A model generated the notes under the pieces. It searched no databases and had not been told where the DNA came from. It was given only the letters and a program-made list of their open reading frames with translations. From Chloroflexota bacterium (GTDB taxonomy: Bacteria; Chloroflexota; Dehalococcoidia; FW602-bin16), in assembly GCA_004297765.1 (NCBI GenBank), contig SCTZ01000145.1, positions 1-50,201 on the forward strand: a stretch of 50,201 bases of DNA, given 5' to 3'. Made by a program: the position numbers and the translations under genes. The first letter of the stretch is position 1, and every line of letters begins with the position of its first letter. Below are positions 33,447 through 44,500 of this stretch, piece by piece.

Positions 33447-33849
33447 GGAAGCACTGCGTTCCCTCCGTGTCGCCGCCCGCGACATCAGAGCATTTCACGT
33501 GTTGAAAGACGCGCCGGAAATCGACCTTGCTTCGGTGTGCTTTCATGCCCAACAGGCCATCGAGAAATCGCTTAAAGCGGTCCTGCTGCTGAGCCAGGTC
33601 GAGTTCCGGCGTACCCACGATCTGGTCGAACTGGCGCAATTGCTGCGTCAACACGGCGTTGAGGCGCCAGTTGCCAGCGACCAACTGAGTCGCCTCAGCC
33701 CATTTGCCGTGGCGCTGCGGTACGATAACATTGGGATCAGCATTATTACCAGGGAAGAAGCGGCGAACTTGGTCAAGCTCACTTATGACTGGGCAGAAGC
33801 GCTGGTGCAGACTGCGACAGGAGTATCTGATATCCCAAACGACCAGTGA
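33430..33849 (+). CDS. HEPN-domain protein (PF05168-like)
   Basis: This 139-residue helical protein has the HEPN pattern: DLASVCFHAQQAIEKSLKAVLL, then FRRTHDLVELAQLL, and a C-terminal VKLTYDWAEALV. HEPN proteins act as RNases or as nucleotide-binding partners to MNT enzymes. The start lies inside the MNT gene, which signals tight coupling. The RxxxxH catalytic motif of HepT/RNase forms is not clearly recognisable, so the activity is uncertain. Confidence 0.88.
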   Translation: MQPHIEEALRSLRVAARDIRAFHVLKDAPEIDLASVCFHAQQAIEKSLKAVLLLSQVEFRRTHDLVELAQLLRQHGVEAPVASDQLSRLSPFAVALRYDNIGISIITREEAANLVKLTYDWAEALVQTATGVSDIPNDQ

Positions 33850-33961
33850 CCGCCTGATCGCTAACTCACCTTGCGAGAAACCAAGCTGTCGTTAGCGTTA
33901 CGAGCGCTAGACATGCTTATTCGACCTGGTGGAAGTCCGCTGCAACGAGGAGACCGAAGTC

Positions 33962-34183
33962 ATGAGGTGCACAAGTTGTGGAGCCGAATTGAAAGCAACT
34001 CGGACAGACCTGCCATTCAAGGCTCGGGAGACAACCATTGTGATTCTCAAGAGCCTGCCGATCATGCAGTGTGAAAACTGTACCGAGTATCTCATCGACG
34101 ACGCTGTCCTCAATCGCGTCGATGAAATCCTGGCTAGGGTCTATAGCGGGGCCGAGCTTGAGATCATCAGTTATGCCGCCTGA
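33962..34183 (+). CDS. YgiT-type zinc-finger protein, copy 2 (intact)
   Basis: This 73-residue protein has CTSC near the N-terminus and CENC near the middle (MQCENCTEYLIDDAV), the zinc knuckle of YgiT/MqsA-N-type domains, then a short helix (LNRVDEILARV). Family members are often antitoxin-like and paired with DUF4258 toxins; none is seen here. ATG 33962 follows GAGGAG at seven bases; GTG 33929 is less likely. A nonsense copy lies 1.2 kb upstream. Confidence 0.85.
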   Translation: MRCTSCGAELKATRTDLPFKARETTIVILKSLPIMQCENCTEYLIDDAVLNRVDEILARVYSGAELEIISYAA

Positions 34184-34307
34184 CCCTGTCGGGCGGTACA
34201 ACGTAACATTGCACTCGATCGGCAGGCCGTATGGATATGTGCGCCCGCACACCGGATTCCTAGGCTCCACGAATATCGAGAGTCTGAAAGCTATGGAGAT
34301 CGAGTGA
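34173..34307 (+). CDS. Possible 44-residue microprotein, copy 2
   Basis: This is the counterpart of 32992-33126 (MPPDPVGRYNVTLHSIG...). It overlaps the zinc-finger gene by 11 bp. Five residues differ from copy 1. After it the two copies part: copy 1 leads into an MNT gene, copy 2 into a HepT fragment. Function and translation are unproven. Confidence 0.33.
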   Translation: MPPDPVGRYNVTLHSIGRPYGYVRPHTGFLGSTNIESLKAMEIE

Positions 34308-34449
34308 TGACACTATCCGCCTGCGTCACATGCTAGACGCGGCACACCAAGCCGTGCAAGTCGCTCGGGGAAGAACTCGCGCCGACCTCGATCGCGACCC
34401 TTTGCTCATACTGGCGCTGCGGACAGGAAACCCATGCGTCTGGGCGTAG
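34306..34449 (+). pseudogene. N-terminal fragment of a HepT-like (DUF86) toxin
   Basis: The frame reads DDTIRLRHMLDAAHQAVQV and then GRTRADLDRDPLLILAL, the N-terminal signature of DUF86/HepT (RLxHMLDAAxEA...GRxRxDLDxDxxLxLAL). Similarity stops near 34420, where the hydantoinase gene begins, and the frame ends at TAG 34449. No start codon or ribosome binding site precedes it, and no MNT partner lies directly upstream. It is a truncated remnant. Confidence 0.72.
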
Positions 34450-36467
34450 ACATCGGCGGCACCTTCACCGACTTCGTCTTCTACGATGGGTCCAGCTTCG
34501 CTATTCACAAGCTGCCGACCACCCCGACAGACCCGTCCAGGGCCTTGTTGCAGGGTGTGCGAGACTTGGAGGTGCCCCAGGAGACCGTGATGGTCCACGG
34601 GACCACCGTGGCGACCAACGCGCTCCTGGAGAGGCAGGGTGCGCGCACGGCCCTCCTGACCACGGCCGGCTTCGCGGATCTTCTGGAGATCGGACGCCAG
34701 ACCCGCCCCAGCCTGTACGATCTGGAGCCGCGCCGGCCGGAGCCCCTGGTACCGGCGCGCTGGCGCTATGAGGTCGAGGAGCGCGTTTCCAGCCAGGGGA
34801 TGATCCTCACTCCGTTGCGCGCAGACGATCTTCTGCCCATCGCTTGCGAGATGGCACGCGAGGGGATTCAGTCCGTGGCCATCTGCTTTCTCTTCTCGTT
34901 TCTGCACCCCGCGCACGAGCGGACCGCACGCGATGCACTGCTTGCGGCTTCCGTTTGGGATGGACAGGCGCCCTTCGTCTCGCTGTCGAGCGAGGTGCTT
35001 CCCGAGTACCGCGAGTACGAACGTCTCAGCACGGTGGTCATCAACGCCTACGTCTCACCGCTGCTGGGCGACTATCTGATCAACCTGGAGCAATCTCTCG
35101 GGCGCAGCTTCTGGGTCATGCAGTCCAACGGCGGCTCCATCTCCAGCCAGACCGCCCGCGCCGAGGGCGTGCGCACCGTTCTGAGCGGTCCGGCGGGAGG
35201 GGTGCTGGGCGCCCATCACGTGGCCCAGGGGGCCGGCTTCGCCAACGTGATCACTCTGGACATGGGCGGCACATCCACAGATATCTCTCTCTGCCCCGGC
35301 TACATCCAAACCACGGCCGATTCGACCATCGGCGGACTGCCGCTGCGCATTCCCACCATTTCGATCCACACCATCGGCGCGGGCGGCGGCTCTATCGCGC
35401 AGGTCGACGCAGGCGGGGCGCTCATGGTTGGTCCGCAGAGCGCGGGGGCCGATCCAGGTCCAGCCTGTTATGGTCGCGGGACTCAGGCCACCGTCACAGA
35501 CGCCAACCTGGTCCTGGGACGTCTTCAGCCGGACTACTTCCTTGGCGGACACATGCGGCTCGACCTCGCCGCGGCCGAGCGCGCCATCTCCGCCGTGGCT
35601 GGTCGGATGGGCTGCGGAGCGCTGGCGGCCGCCGAGGGCATCGTGCGGGTGGCAAACTCCAGCATGGAGCGCGCGATCCGGGTCGTGTCCGTGGAGCGCG
35701 GCTTTGACCCGCGCGACTTCGCTCTGCTGGCCTTCGGCGGAGCCGGTCCCCTGCACGCGTGCGACCTGGCCGCCGAGATGCGCATCCCGACTGTGCTCAT
35801 CCCACGCCGCCCCGGAGTGCTCTCCGCTCTCGGCATGATCGTGGCCGACGTGGCTCGCCACTATTCGCGCACGATCATGCGTCCTGCCGCCGAGGTCGCC
35901 GACGCCGAACTGGACGCTATCTTCCTGCCCCTGGAAAGGCAGGCGATGGCAGATCTGACCGCCGAGGGCGTCCCGCCCGAGCGCATCGCCCTTGTGCGCA
36001 GCCTGGATATGCGCTACGTAGGCGAGTCCTACGAGCTGACTATCTCTATGGCAACCACCGCTCCGACCGAGACTCCACGCGGGACCGTTCTCGCCACCAT
36101 CGCGGAATTCCACCGCGTGCACGAATCACGCTACAGTCACTCGTCTCCCGAAGCCCCCACCGAGGTAGTGAACCTGCGCCTGGACGCCATCGGCAGAGTA
36201 GACAAGCCACTGGAGACGCTTCCCGCAGGTGAGCAGGACCTCTCCGTCGCCCACCTCGACAAGCGTCCCGTCTACTTCGGCGGACGCCATCTTCCCACCC
36301 CACTCTACGACCGCGACCACCTCGCGCCGGGTGCCCGAATCAACGGGCCGGCCGTCCTGGTCCAGGAGGACAGCACCGTGGTAGTGCCGCCCAGGTGGAC
36401 GGCGGAGGTGGACGGTCAGGGGAATCTCATCGCGCAATCCAGCGCCGATGGAAGGGCGAAAAGGTGA
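34434..36467 (+). CDS. hyuA: Hydantoinase/oxoprolinase family protein, subunit A
   Basis: This 677-residue ASKHA-fold protein begins RLGVDIGGTFTDFVFYDG (ATP-binding), followed by HGTTVATNALLE, LDMGGTSTDISLCPG and GAGGGSIAQVDAGGALMVGPQSAGADPGPACYGRG. The family contains ATP-dependent N-methylhydantoinase, 5-oxoprolinase and acetone/acetophenone carboxylase subunits, so the substrate is open. With subunit B downstream it would form an ATP-dependent amidohydrolase or carboxylase. The last residues (DGRAKR) and the TGA stop lie in a GGGGAAAAGG-family repeat. Confidence 0.9.
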   Translation: MRLGVDIGGTFTDFVFYDGSSFAIHKLPTTPTDPSRALLQGVRDLEVPQETVMVHGTTVATNALLERQGARTALLTTAGFADLLEIGRQTRPSLYDLEPRRPEPLVPARWRYEVEERVSSQGMILTPLRADDLLPIACEMAREGIQSVAICFLFSFLHPAHERTARDALLAASVWDGQAPFVSLSSEVLPEYREYERLSTVVINAYVSPLLGDYLINLEQSLGRSFWVMQSNGGSISSQTARAEGVRTVLSGPAGGVLGAHHVAQGAGFANVITLDMGGTSTDISLCPGYIQTTADSTIGGLPLRIPTISIHTIGAGGGSIAQVDAGGALMVGPQSAGADPGPACYGRGTQATVTDANLVLGRLQPDYFLGGHMRLDLAAAERAISAVAGRMGCGALAAAEGIVRVANSSMERAIRVVSVERGFDPRDFALLAFGGAGPLHACDLAAEMRIPTVLIPRRPGVLSALGMIVADVARHYSRTIMRPAAEVADAELDAIFLPLERQAMADLTAEGVPPERIALVRSLDMRYVGESYELTISMATTAPTETPRGTVLATIAEFHRVHESRYSHSSPEAPTEVVNLRLDAIGRVDKPLETLPAGEQDLSVAHLDKRPVYFGGRHLPTPLYDRDHLAPGARINGPAVLVQEDSTVVVPPRWTAEVDGQGNLIAQSSADGRAKR

Positions 36468-36525
36468 AAAGGGGAAATGGCGAAAAGGAGGGGCGCGATC
36501 TCTCCATATTCCCTTTTCGCCCTCG
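36453..36525. repeat. Inverted repeat between hydantoinase genes (GGGGAAAAGG family)
   Basis: GGGCGAAAAGGTGAAAAGGG (36456-36475) and on to GGCGAAAAGGAGGGG pair with CCCTTTTCGCCCTC (36510-36523). The first arm contains the hyuA stop codon. This is the fourth copy of the family in the window. Confidence 0.65.
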
Positions 36526-36562
36526 TTCGATCCCACCTGTTCTCGAATAAAGGAATTCGCCG

Positions 36563-38167
36563 ATGATCGACGCCATTTCGCTCGAAATATTCAAGAACCT
36601 GTTCGTCTCCGTGGCCGAGGAGATGGGCAAGACCCTGGGGCGGACGGCCTTCTCGCCCAATATCAAGGAGCGGCAGGATTTTTCGTGCGCGGTGTTCGAC
36701 GCCGCGGGGCACATGATCGCCCACGCGGCCCACATTCCGGTGCACCTGGGGGCCATGCCCCTCTCGGTGCGGGCCGCTATCGCGGAGTGCAGCTTCGAGC
36801 CGGGCGACGTGGTCATCCTTAACGATCCCTACCTGGGGGGCACGCACTTGCCGGATATTACCATGGTTTCGCCGTTCTTCGTCCCAGACGAGCTGGCAGA
36901 AGGTGACACTCCTCGCATGTTCGGGTTCGTGGCCAGTCGCGCTCACCACGCCGACGTGGGCGGCATCTCGCCCGGGTCGATGCCCATGTCCACGGAGATC
37001 TTTCAGGAGGGGCTTATCATACCGCCACTCAAGCTGGTGGAGAACGGGATGATCCAGGAGTCGCTGCTCAAGCTGATCTGCCGCAACGTGCGCACTCCCG
37101 CCGAGCGGCGCGGTGACCTCTCCGCTCAGCTCGCGGCCCAGCGCATCGGTCAGCGCCGCCTGCGGGAGATCCTGCTGCGCTACGGAGTAGATAGCGCCGC
37201 CGAGCACATGAACGGCCTTCTGGAGTACTCCGAGCGCCTGGCCCGCGCAACAGTACAAAAGATTCCGGACGGACGCTATCGTTTCGTTGACGATCTGGAC
37301 GACGACGGGCAGAGCGACGAGCCAGTGCCGATCTCCGTGGAGATCCGAGTAGCGGGCGAGGAGATGATCATCGACTTCACGGGCAGCGCTGCGCAGCGGC
37401 TTGGCTGCGTCAACGCGGTGCTGGCCGTGACCAAGTCCGCGGTGGCCTACGTGGTGCGCTGTCTGCTGGGCGAGGGCGTGCCGACCAACGATGGGTCGCT
37501 GGCTCCGGTTCACGTCATCGCGCCGGAAGGGACCGTGGTGAATCCACTTCCGCCCGCGGCCGTGGCTGCCGGCAATGTGGAGACCTCCCAGCGCATCGTG
37601 GACGCCATCCTGGGCGCGCTGGCCCAGGCCCTGCCGGACCGCATCCCGGCAGCCAGCCAGGGCACGATGAACAATCTGACCCTGGGTGGCATCGATCCAC
37701 GCACGGGGAGAAGCTACGCCTACTACGAGACCATCGGCGGCGGCTCTGGCGCCGGACCGCGCGGGGATGGCGCCTCCGGGCTGCACGTGCACATGACGAA
37801 CACCATGAACACGCCCATCGAGGCTCTGGAGTTCCAGACGCCGCTGCGCCTGCGACGCTACAGCCTGCGACGCGGCTCCGGTGGCGCCGGCCACCACCGG
37901 GGCGGCGAAGGCATCGTGCGTGAGCTGGAATTCCAGGGTCCAGCCCGCGTGACCCTGCTCTGCGACCGCCGCGTTTTCCCGCCCTACGGCCTGCAGGGCG
38001 GACAGCCCGGCGCAACCGGCGCCGCCACCATCACCAGGTCAGACGGCACGATCCTATCACTCCCCGGCAAGGTCAGTCTGGACGTCGAGGACGGTGACGT
38101 CCTGCGTCTGGAGACTCCCGGCGGCGGCGGCTGGGGTCACGCTTGGCCTGATGAACACCCAACTTAA
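36563..38167 (+). CDS. hyuB: Hydantoinase/oxoprolinase family protein, subunit B
   Basis: This 534-residue HyuB-type protein has the family motifs [57 protein letters not shown] and the glycine-rich C-terminus [14 protein letters not shown]. Together with subunit A it would hydrolyse a cyclic amide with ATP or act as a carboxylase; no third (gamma) subunit typical of acetone carboxylase is present, which favours a hydantoinase or oxoprolinase. ATG 36563 follows AAGGAA. Confidence 0.92.
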   Translation: MIDAISLEIFKNLFVSVAEEMGKTLGRTAFSPNIKERQDFSCAVFDAAGHMIAHAAHIPVHLGAMPLSVRAAIAECSFEPGDVVILNDPYLGGTHLPDITMVSPFFVPDELAEGDTPRMFGFVASRAHHADVGGISPGSMPMSTEIFQEGLIIPPLKLVENGMIQESLLKLICRNVRTPAERRGDLSAQLAAQRIGQRRLREILLRYGVDSAAEHMNGLLEYSERLARATVQKIPDGRYRFVDDLDDDGQSDEPVPISVEIRVAGEEMIIDFTGSAAQRLGCVNAVLAVTKSAVAYVVRCLLGEGVPTNDGSLAPVHVIAPEGTVVNPLPPAAVAAGNVETSQRIVDAILGALAQALPDRIPAASQGTMNNLTLGGIDPRTGRSYAYYETIGGGSGAGPRGDGASGLHVHMTNTMNTPIEALEFQTPLRLRRYSLRRGSGGAGHHRGGEGIVRELEFQGPARVTLLCDRRVFPPYGLQGGQPGATGAATITRSDGTILSLPGKVSLDVEDGDVLRLETPGGGGWGHAWPDEHPT

Positions 38168-38205
38168 GCGATTTTCACAATGGCTGAGCAACAGTCCAAT
38201 CGTCC

Positions 38206-38394
38206 GTAGGGGCGGACGGCTCTGTCCGCCCGGGGTGGCGGGGCCCGGACTTGGTCACACCACCAACGCTGGTACGCTGGATCATGCAACGCTCGCCTGC
38301 CATGAGGCACGCGCATCTGCGAACAAACGAGGACACCCCCAGCACCGCCACCCACCCTACCCCACCCCAGGCGGACAGAGCCGTCCGCCCCTAC
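38206..38394. repeat. Perfect 25-bp inverted repeat downstream of hyuB
   Basis: Arms at 38206-38230 (GTAGGGGCGGACGGCTCTGT then CCGCC) and 38370-38394 are exact reverse complements. The 139 bp between contain no gene. The arm sequence is shared with the tandem repeats in the actE-like gene. The remainder of the 363-bp gap between the convergent genes appears empty. Confidence 0.8.
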
Positions 38395-38530
38395 GTGGGC
38401 TAGTATGATTGCTCAGTCACCCCGAGAACTGCGGCAATAGCTGGCCCGGGGCGATATGGCAGGGAGGAGGTGGATCCCAGGAGCCCCAAGCCACATCACG
38501 CCACGCAGGAATGAGAGGAGTTCTTCATGC

Positions 38531-41500
38531 TCATCCAAGCCTTACTACGACGATGTGACTACCCCCGTCATTTTGCAACGTGACCGCCTCTCCGGGCTGA
38601 CGCTGCCCGTCAACCTCGACCCAGGCCACGCCTCGGCCCACGTGGTCAGGGTTCTCGACGCGGACCTCGTAGCGCGCGCCCCGAAGCTCACAGCGGATCG
38701 TGAAGCCGGTCCAATCGGCCGGGATGACGGGGTCGAGCCGGAGCTTGTTGCCCCGCAGCTTGACCCCAAGCACCTCCTCCAGCCAAACACGATACATCCA
38801 TCCGGCCGAGCCAGTGTACCAGGTCCAGCCCCCCTGGCCGGCGTGGCCTGCGAGCGAGTAAACATCGGCCGCCACTACGTAGGGCTCGACCCGGTAGCGC
38901 TCAGCCGCCTCGGGAGTTCGCGCGTGTTCGACCGGGTTCAGCATCCTGAGGATCTCGACCGCCCTGTCGCCCTCCCCCCGGCGGGCGTAGGCCATCGCCA
39001 CCCAGAGCGCGGCGTGAGTGTACTGCCCGCCGTTCTCGCGGACGCCCGGGGGATACCCTTTGATGTAGCCCGGATCAACCGGCGACTTCTCGAAGGGCGG
39101 TGAGAAGAGAAGGACTAGTCCATCATCTGAACGCACGAGATGCTCCTCCACCGCACGCAGCGCCTCCTCTACGCGCGACGGGTCCGCCGCGCCGGAGATG
39201 GCGGCCCACGACTGCGGCAGCGAATCGATCCGCGCCTCAGCGTTATCCCGCGAGCCAAGCGGCGTTCCATCGTCGAAGTAGGCACGCCGATACCACTCGC
39301 CATCCCAGGCGTGCTCTTCCACGGCATTAGCCAGGCGCTCGGCCTGTAACCGGTACTCCCGCGCCTCCTCGCTCTGCCCGCACCCCTCCAGCAGTTCGGC
39401 GAAGCTGCCGAGCACGTCGATGAGAAACCAGGCTAGCCAGACACTCTCACCCTGGCCCTCAACGCCAACGCGGTTCAGTCCGTCGTTCCAGTCACCGGCG
39501 CCGATGAGCGGCAGACCGTGCGCACCGGAAGTGAGACCTCGGGCGATCGCCCGACGACAGTGCTCCAGCAGCGAGTGCGCCTCGAGGGCGACAGTCGGCA
39601 CGAAGTACGCCTCCGGCTCGCCCTCGGCGAGCGCCCGCCCCTCCAGGAATGGCATCGTTTCATCGAGAATTCCCACGTCGCCGGTCACTCGGACGTACTG
39701 CGCCGTGGCGTAGGGCAACCAGAGCAAATCGTCGGTGACACGCGTCCGCACGCCCGCCCCCGAATGAGGGTGCCACCAGTGCTGGACGTCGCCCTCGACG
39801 AACTGGCGAGCGGCCGCGACGAGGATGTGCTGCCGGGTGATCTCGGGTGCGGCATAGACCAGGGCAAGGCAGTCCTGGAGCTGGTCGCGGAATCCGATGG
39901 CACCGCCCGACTGGTAGAAGGCCGAGCGGGCCCAGATACGGCAGGTGAGCGTCTGGTAGAGAAGCCAGCGATTGAGCAGGAAGTTGATCGCCAGGTCTGG
40001 CGTCTCCACCTGGACCACTCCGAGCAGATGATCCCACCAGGCTCTGGTCTCCTGGAACGCCTGCTCGACCCGGACGGGGTCGCGAAAGCGCTCGACCAGC
40101 CGTTGCGCCTCGATCGTGTCCATGGCCTCGCCGAGGAGAAAAGTAACCTCCGTCTCCTGCCCGGGTTCGATCTCCACCACTACCTGGAGCGCCGCGCCAG
40201 GGTCGAGCCCCGCACCGGCCTGACCGGAGAGCGTCTGGCGCAGCAACGCCGCTGGCCGTACGTAGGAGCCGTTTCGACCGAGGAACTCGGTCCGGTCGGC
40301 GGTGAAGCTCAGTGGCAGCGGACTCGCGCTCACGAAAGCCACACGGCTCCCGAACTCCGGGTTGTAGGCATTGCGCGCTAGCAGGGTCCGGTTTCCGGCG
40401 TCCCAGGTGGCGACGACGTGCATCTGGGTGTCCTCGCGGTTCGTTCCGAGGACCCAGTCGGCATAGGCGAAAACGCTGAGCCGACGGCGGCGCGACGAAC
40501 GGTTGCGAAGCCGAAGGCGCTGGACCCGGACCGGCGCGCCTCCCCCCTCGTCCAGCGGCACGAACGTCACCAACTCTTGCTCGATGGCATGGCTATTGTG
40601 CTCGAAGTGCGTGTAACCCTGGCCGTGGCGCGCGCGATAGGCGTCGAGCTCCCTGATGGGTGCAGCGGTCGGCGTCCAGAACACCCCCATGTGGTCGTCA
40701 CGAATGTAGATGGCATCACCTGGCGGATCACTCACCGGGTCGTTGGACCATGGGGTGAGGCGGTTGGATTGGGAGTCCGCGGCCCAGGCGAAGCCCGCCC
40801 CGGATTCCGAGAGGAGGGCGCCGAAGCCAGGGTTGGCGAGCACGTTTACCCAGGGCGCCGGGGTGTGCGCGCCCGGCCCGAGATAGATTGTGTACTCCCG
40901 ACCGTCGGGGCTGAAGCCGCCCAGCCCGTTGAAGTACGGCAATTCCAGAAACGGTAGCGGCGCCGACGGTTCTTCGTTCGCCCGTCGTCCGACGACGAGC
41001 GGCGGCGGTAGCTCAGTCACTTCGGTTGGAATCCCGAGTTGCTGGACAAGAGGGCCACGTGCGGCCACCAGCACCACCCGGGCCACGGCAAAGAGAAGCG
41101 TCAGGTCGTTGTCTGCCAGCGGCTCGGCCCGGAGCAAGAATATGCCGCCTGGCTGGTCCAGCGGGGTGGACGGAGCGTGACGCTGGACGACTTGCCGCAC
41201 ATCCCCCTGGAGGCGCTGCTCGTAGCCACCAGCTTCCTCGTTGAGGATCACAAGGTCAACTCGGAACCCACGCAACCGCCAATACGAATGAGCTAGCAAC
41301 GCCTCACGAACGACCTCCATGTCGCGTCGGTCGCCAATGGTAACGAGAAGGATCGGTAGATCGCCAGAGATACCATGGCCCCAGAGGCCGGACTGTCCCA
41401 GTCGATTCCGACGGAGCTGGGGCTCGGAGGCTCGCAATCGCGCGCTCGGATAGAGGAGAGGACCGGCGAGCTGCTGGAAGTGCCGGAGGTCGTCGGCTGT

Positions 41501-44500
41501 CACCCCAAGCTGACGTGCGACAGATTGTCCGTGGTTCACGGCGGCTTCGAGAGCCCGGTGGGCGACGTGAAGGTTACGGTACTTCTCGACGAGGGCGACA
41601 ACCTCCTCACGGCTCTCGGCCGCTCCCGTAACGAACGCCAGCTCCAATCGCTCGCCCGAGTCGAGCGCCAGCTCACAGCGCAAGCTGAAGATCGGATCGA
41701 GGACCGCGCCGACTCCGCCCGTGAGCGCGGAGTCAAGCGCCAGGGGATTCTCCAGTCCGCGTCCCCGCCCGACGAAGCGCGCCCTGTCGGTCTCATAGCC
41801 CGTGGCCGCGATCGCGATGTCCGGCGAGGTCGGCAGCACCTGGACGTGGGCGGCCCAGACCGCGAGGTCCTGGTCCGAGCGAGGCTTGCGCCGGGCCAGG
41901 AGGGCGCCCTGCGCGGGGAGAAACTCCGTCTCAACGAACAGCTTTCCGAAAGCTGGGTGGGCTAGGTCCGCGCCATGAGGCATGAGCGCCAGTTCGGCGT
42001 AGCTCGTCATCTGGAGGCGCCGCCGGCGGTTGGAGTAGTTGACCAGCGTCAGGTAGCGGATCTCGACAGCGTCCTCCGGAGAGACGCCGATCTCTGTCGT
42101 GACGCCGATCCCGAAGTCGCGCCGCTCGAACTCAGCCCGGTCAGGCCTGAGCCTAGCCTGGTAGCTAGGCGTAGAGCGTCTATCCGGCTGATAGGTCGCC
42201 GACCAGAACGTGCCACGCTCCAGATCCTTTATGTAGGCGAACATGCCATAGGAGTCGAGCGTGGTATCGGCTCGCCAGCGTGTGACGTCTACGTCGCGCC
42301 AGCGGCTGAAGCCACCTCCGGCCGAGGTCACCATCACCGAGTAGGCTCCGCCGCCGAGCAGATGCGTCGCCGGAGCCGGCCCGTCGATAGGAGCGGTCAG
42401 ATCGGCCGGACCTGTCGTTGGCAATCGGGCGGGGGCTTCGCCGCGTTCGGTCGCCTTCACGAGCAGGGGCGCCACGGCCGCTCGCTCGAAGAGGAGCGGC
42501 TCGACGGCCTGGACCCGCCGGTCGGCGTGAAAGCGACTCTGCATAACCGCGGCGTTCAGAACGTTATCCAGCGCCAGAAGCGTCATGCCCTGGTGGTGGA
42601 CCATGTAGGTATGGACCACGACGCCGTGACCGCCCTTCGGCTGGCGCCGCCAGGTGTAGTCGATCGATTCGTAAAAGCCGTAGTTGCCGCGTAGCCCCAG
42701 TTGGCCGAGACGCTTGAGATTTGCAATGGCCGCCTCGCGATCGACCATCAAGGCAAGCGCGCTGGCGTAGGGCGCCACGACCAGGTCATCGGCAAGCCCT
42801 CGCTTGAGCCCGAGGCCAGGCACCCCAAAGGCCCGGTACTGGTAGATCTGGTTGACGTCGATGGCAGCGAAGGCAGACTCAGAGATGCCCCAGGGAACGT
42901 GCTGCTGGAGCCCATAGTCAATCTGGAGCCCGACCGCCTCTCGCTGGGCTTCATCCAGAAGCGTGTGCCGGTAGCTGCGGGTCAGAAGCATCGGCATCAG
43001 GTACTCGAACATCGTCCCGCTCCAGGAAAAGAGCACCCGATGGCCCTGGGCCGTTCCGAAAAGCCGGCCGAGAGCAAACCAATGTTCGGCCGGCACGTCA
43101 CCTCGGGCGATCGACACCAGGCTCGCCACGCGGGCCTCGCTGCTCAGCAGGTCGTAGTAGGACGAGTCGAAGCGCCGGTCGCTGACGTTGTACCCGATAG
43201 TGAACAGCCGGCGCTTCGGGTCATAGAGAAAGCGCATGCTCATTGCGTCGGCGAGACTCTCGACTCGCATGATCAGCCGTTCGAGTCGGTCCACGAGCTC
43301 GGCCGCCAGGGGCGGGGGCACCAAAGCCGCGGCATCTCGCGCTGCTTGCCCGACCGATCCGAGATCATGCCGGCGTCGAGCCGAAGGATGGTCCTGGACC
43401 GCCTCACGCCGCTCGGTCACGAACAGCCGCGCGAGGCTCTCCTGATTCCCGAGACGCTCATCTATCGCGGAGCAACGGTTAGCGACGTCAAGCCAGGCCG
43501 TCACCTGGCGCTCGACCCGAGCCGCCCAGTAGGCGGACTGCACACCCGTGCTCATTGCTGGCTGGCTATCCCGGGTTGGTGGGTCAGACCGCAAGCTCTG
43601 GGCAAGCTCTCGTGATGGGTCGATGGCCGCTCGCAGGCGACCGACGATCCCCTCGAGTTGATCTGGCGGATTGGCAAACAGCCTTGCTAGGTCTCGGACG
43701 AGGTCGCCGATGCGGCCAGCAGCACCGCTCCGAGGAAGCTGGGAGGCCGATCGCTCGCGATTCAGGACGAGCGTGAGGGTGTCCGCCAAACCCTGCAGCG
43801 CTTCGGGTCCGATGGCCGGACGGGAGAGCATCTCTCGGTAGCCCTCGGCCAGTGTCCAGAGGCTCGCCAACAGATTGCCGCTGTCGACGGTCGAGACGTA
43901 TCGCGGCAGAAGCGGATCCAGAGTCCCGGTATGATACCAGTTGAAAAAGTGCCCATCGAAGCGTTCAAGACGTTCCAGAGTATCCATGGTCGCTTGGCCG
44001 CGCTCGACGACTTGGTCAGGCGTGAGATAGCCGAGGTCGTGGGCCGCTAGCGTGGCGAGCAGCCAGAGTCCAATGTTGGTTGGCGAAGTCCGCTCGGCAA
44101 GCTCAACCCGCGGGACCTCCTGGTAGTTATCGGGGGGCAGCCAATTGGTCTCGGGCCCGACAAAATCATCGAAGTAGCGCCAGGTCTCTCGGGCAATCCG
44201 CCGAAGCGTGTAGCGATCCGAGTCGGACAGGACGCGCCCCAGTTCTGTCCCCCGGGTGCCGCCGAGCCAGGCGACAACGGCCGGCGAGATCAACCAGGCC
44301 AGGAGATATGGCGCCGCCGCGAGTGCCGCGGCCGGATTCGCCAGGAGCAACGCCGCCCCGGCTCCGGCGGCGGCGAGACTGATCAACGCTACCTGTCTGG
44401 CTCCCCGCAGTCCGCCGTTCGGCGATTTTCGCCTCACCGGCTTGTAGGTCTGCCACTCGAGGAGGCATCGCCGCGAAACGCGGCTTCGGAAGAAGGTGCG

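Noticed and set aside
39518..43615. Several plus-strand frames of 180-304 codons opposite the giant gene
   Set aside because: All lie antisense to the glucan synthase coding sequence, which has clear domains throughout; their products show no recognisable motif.
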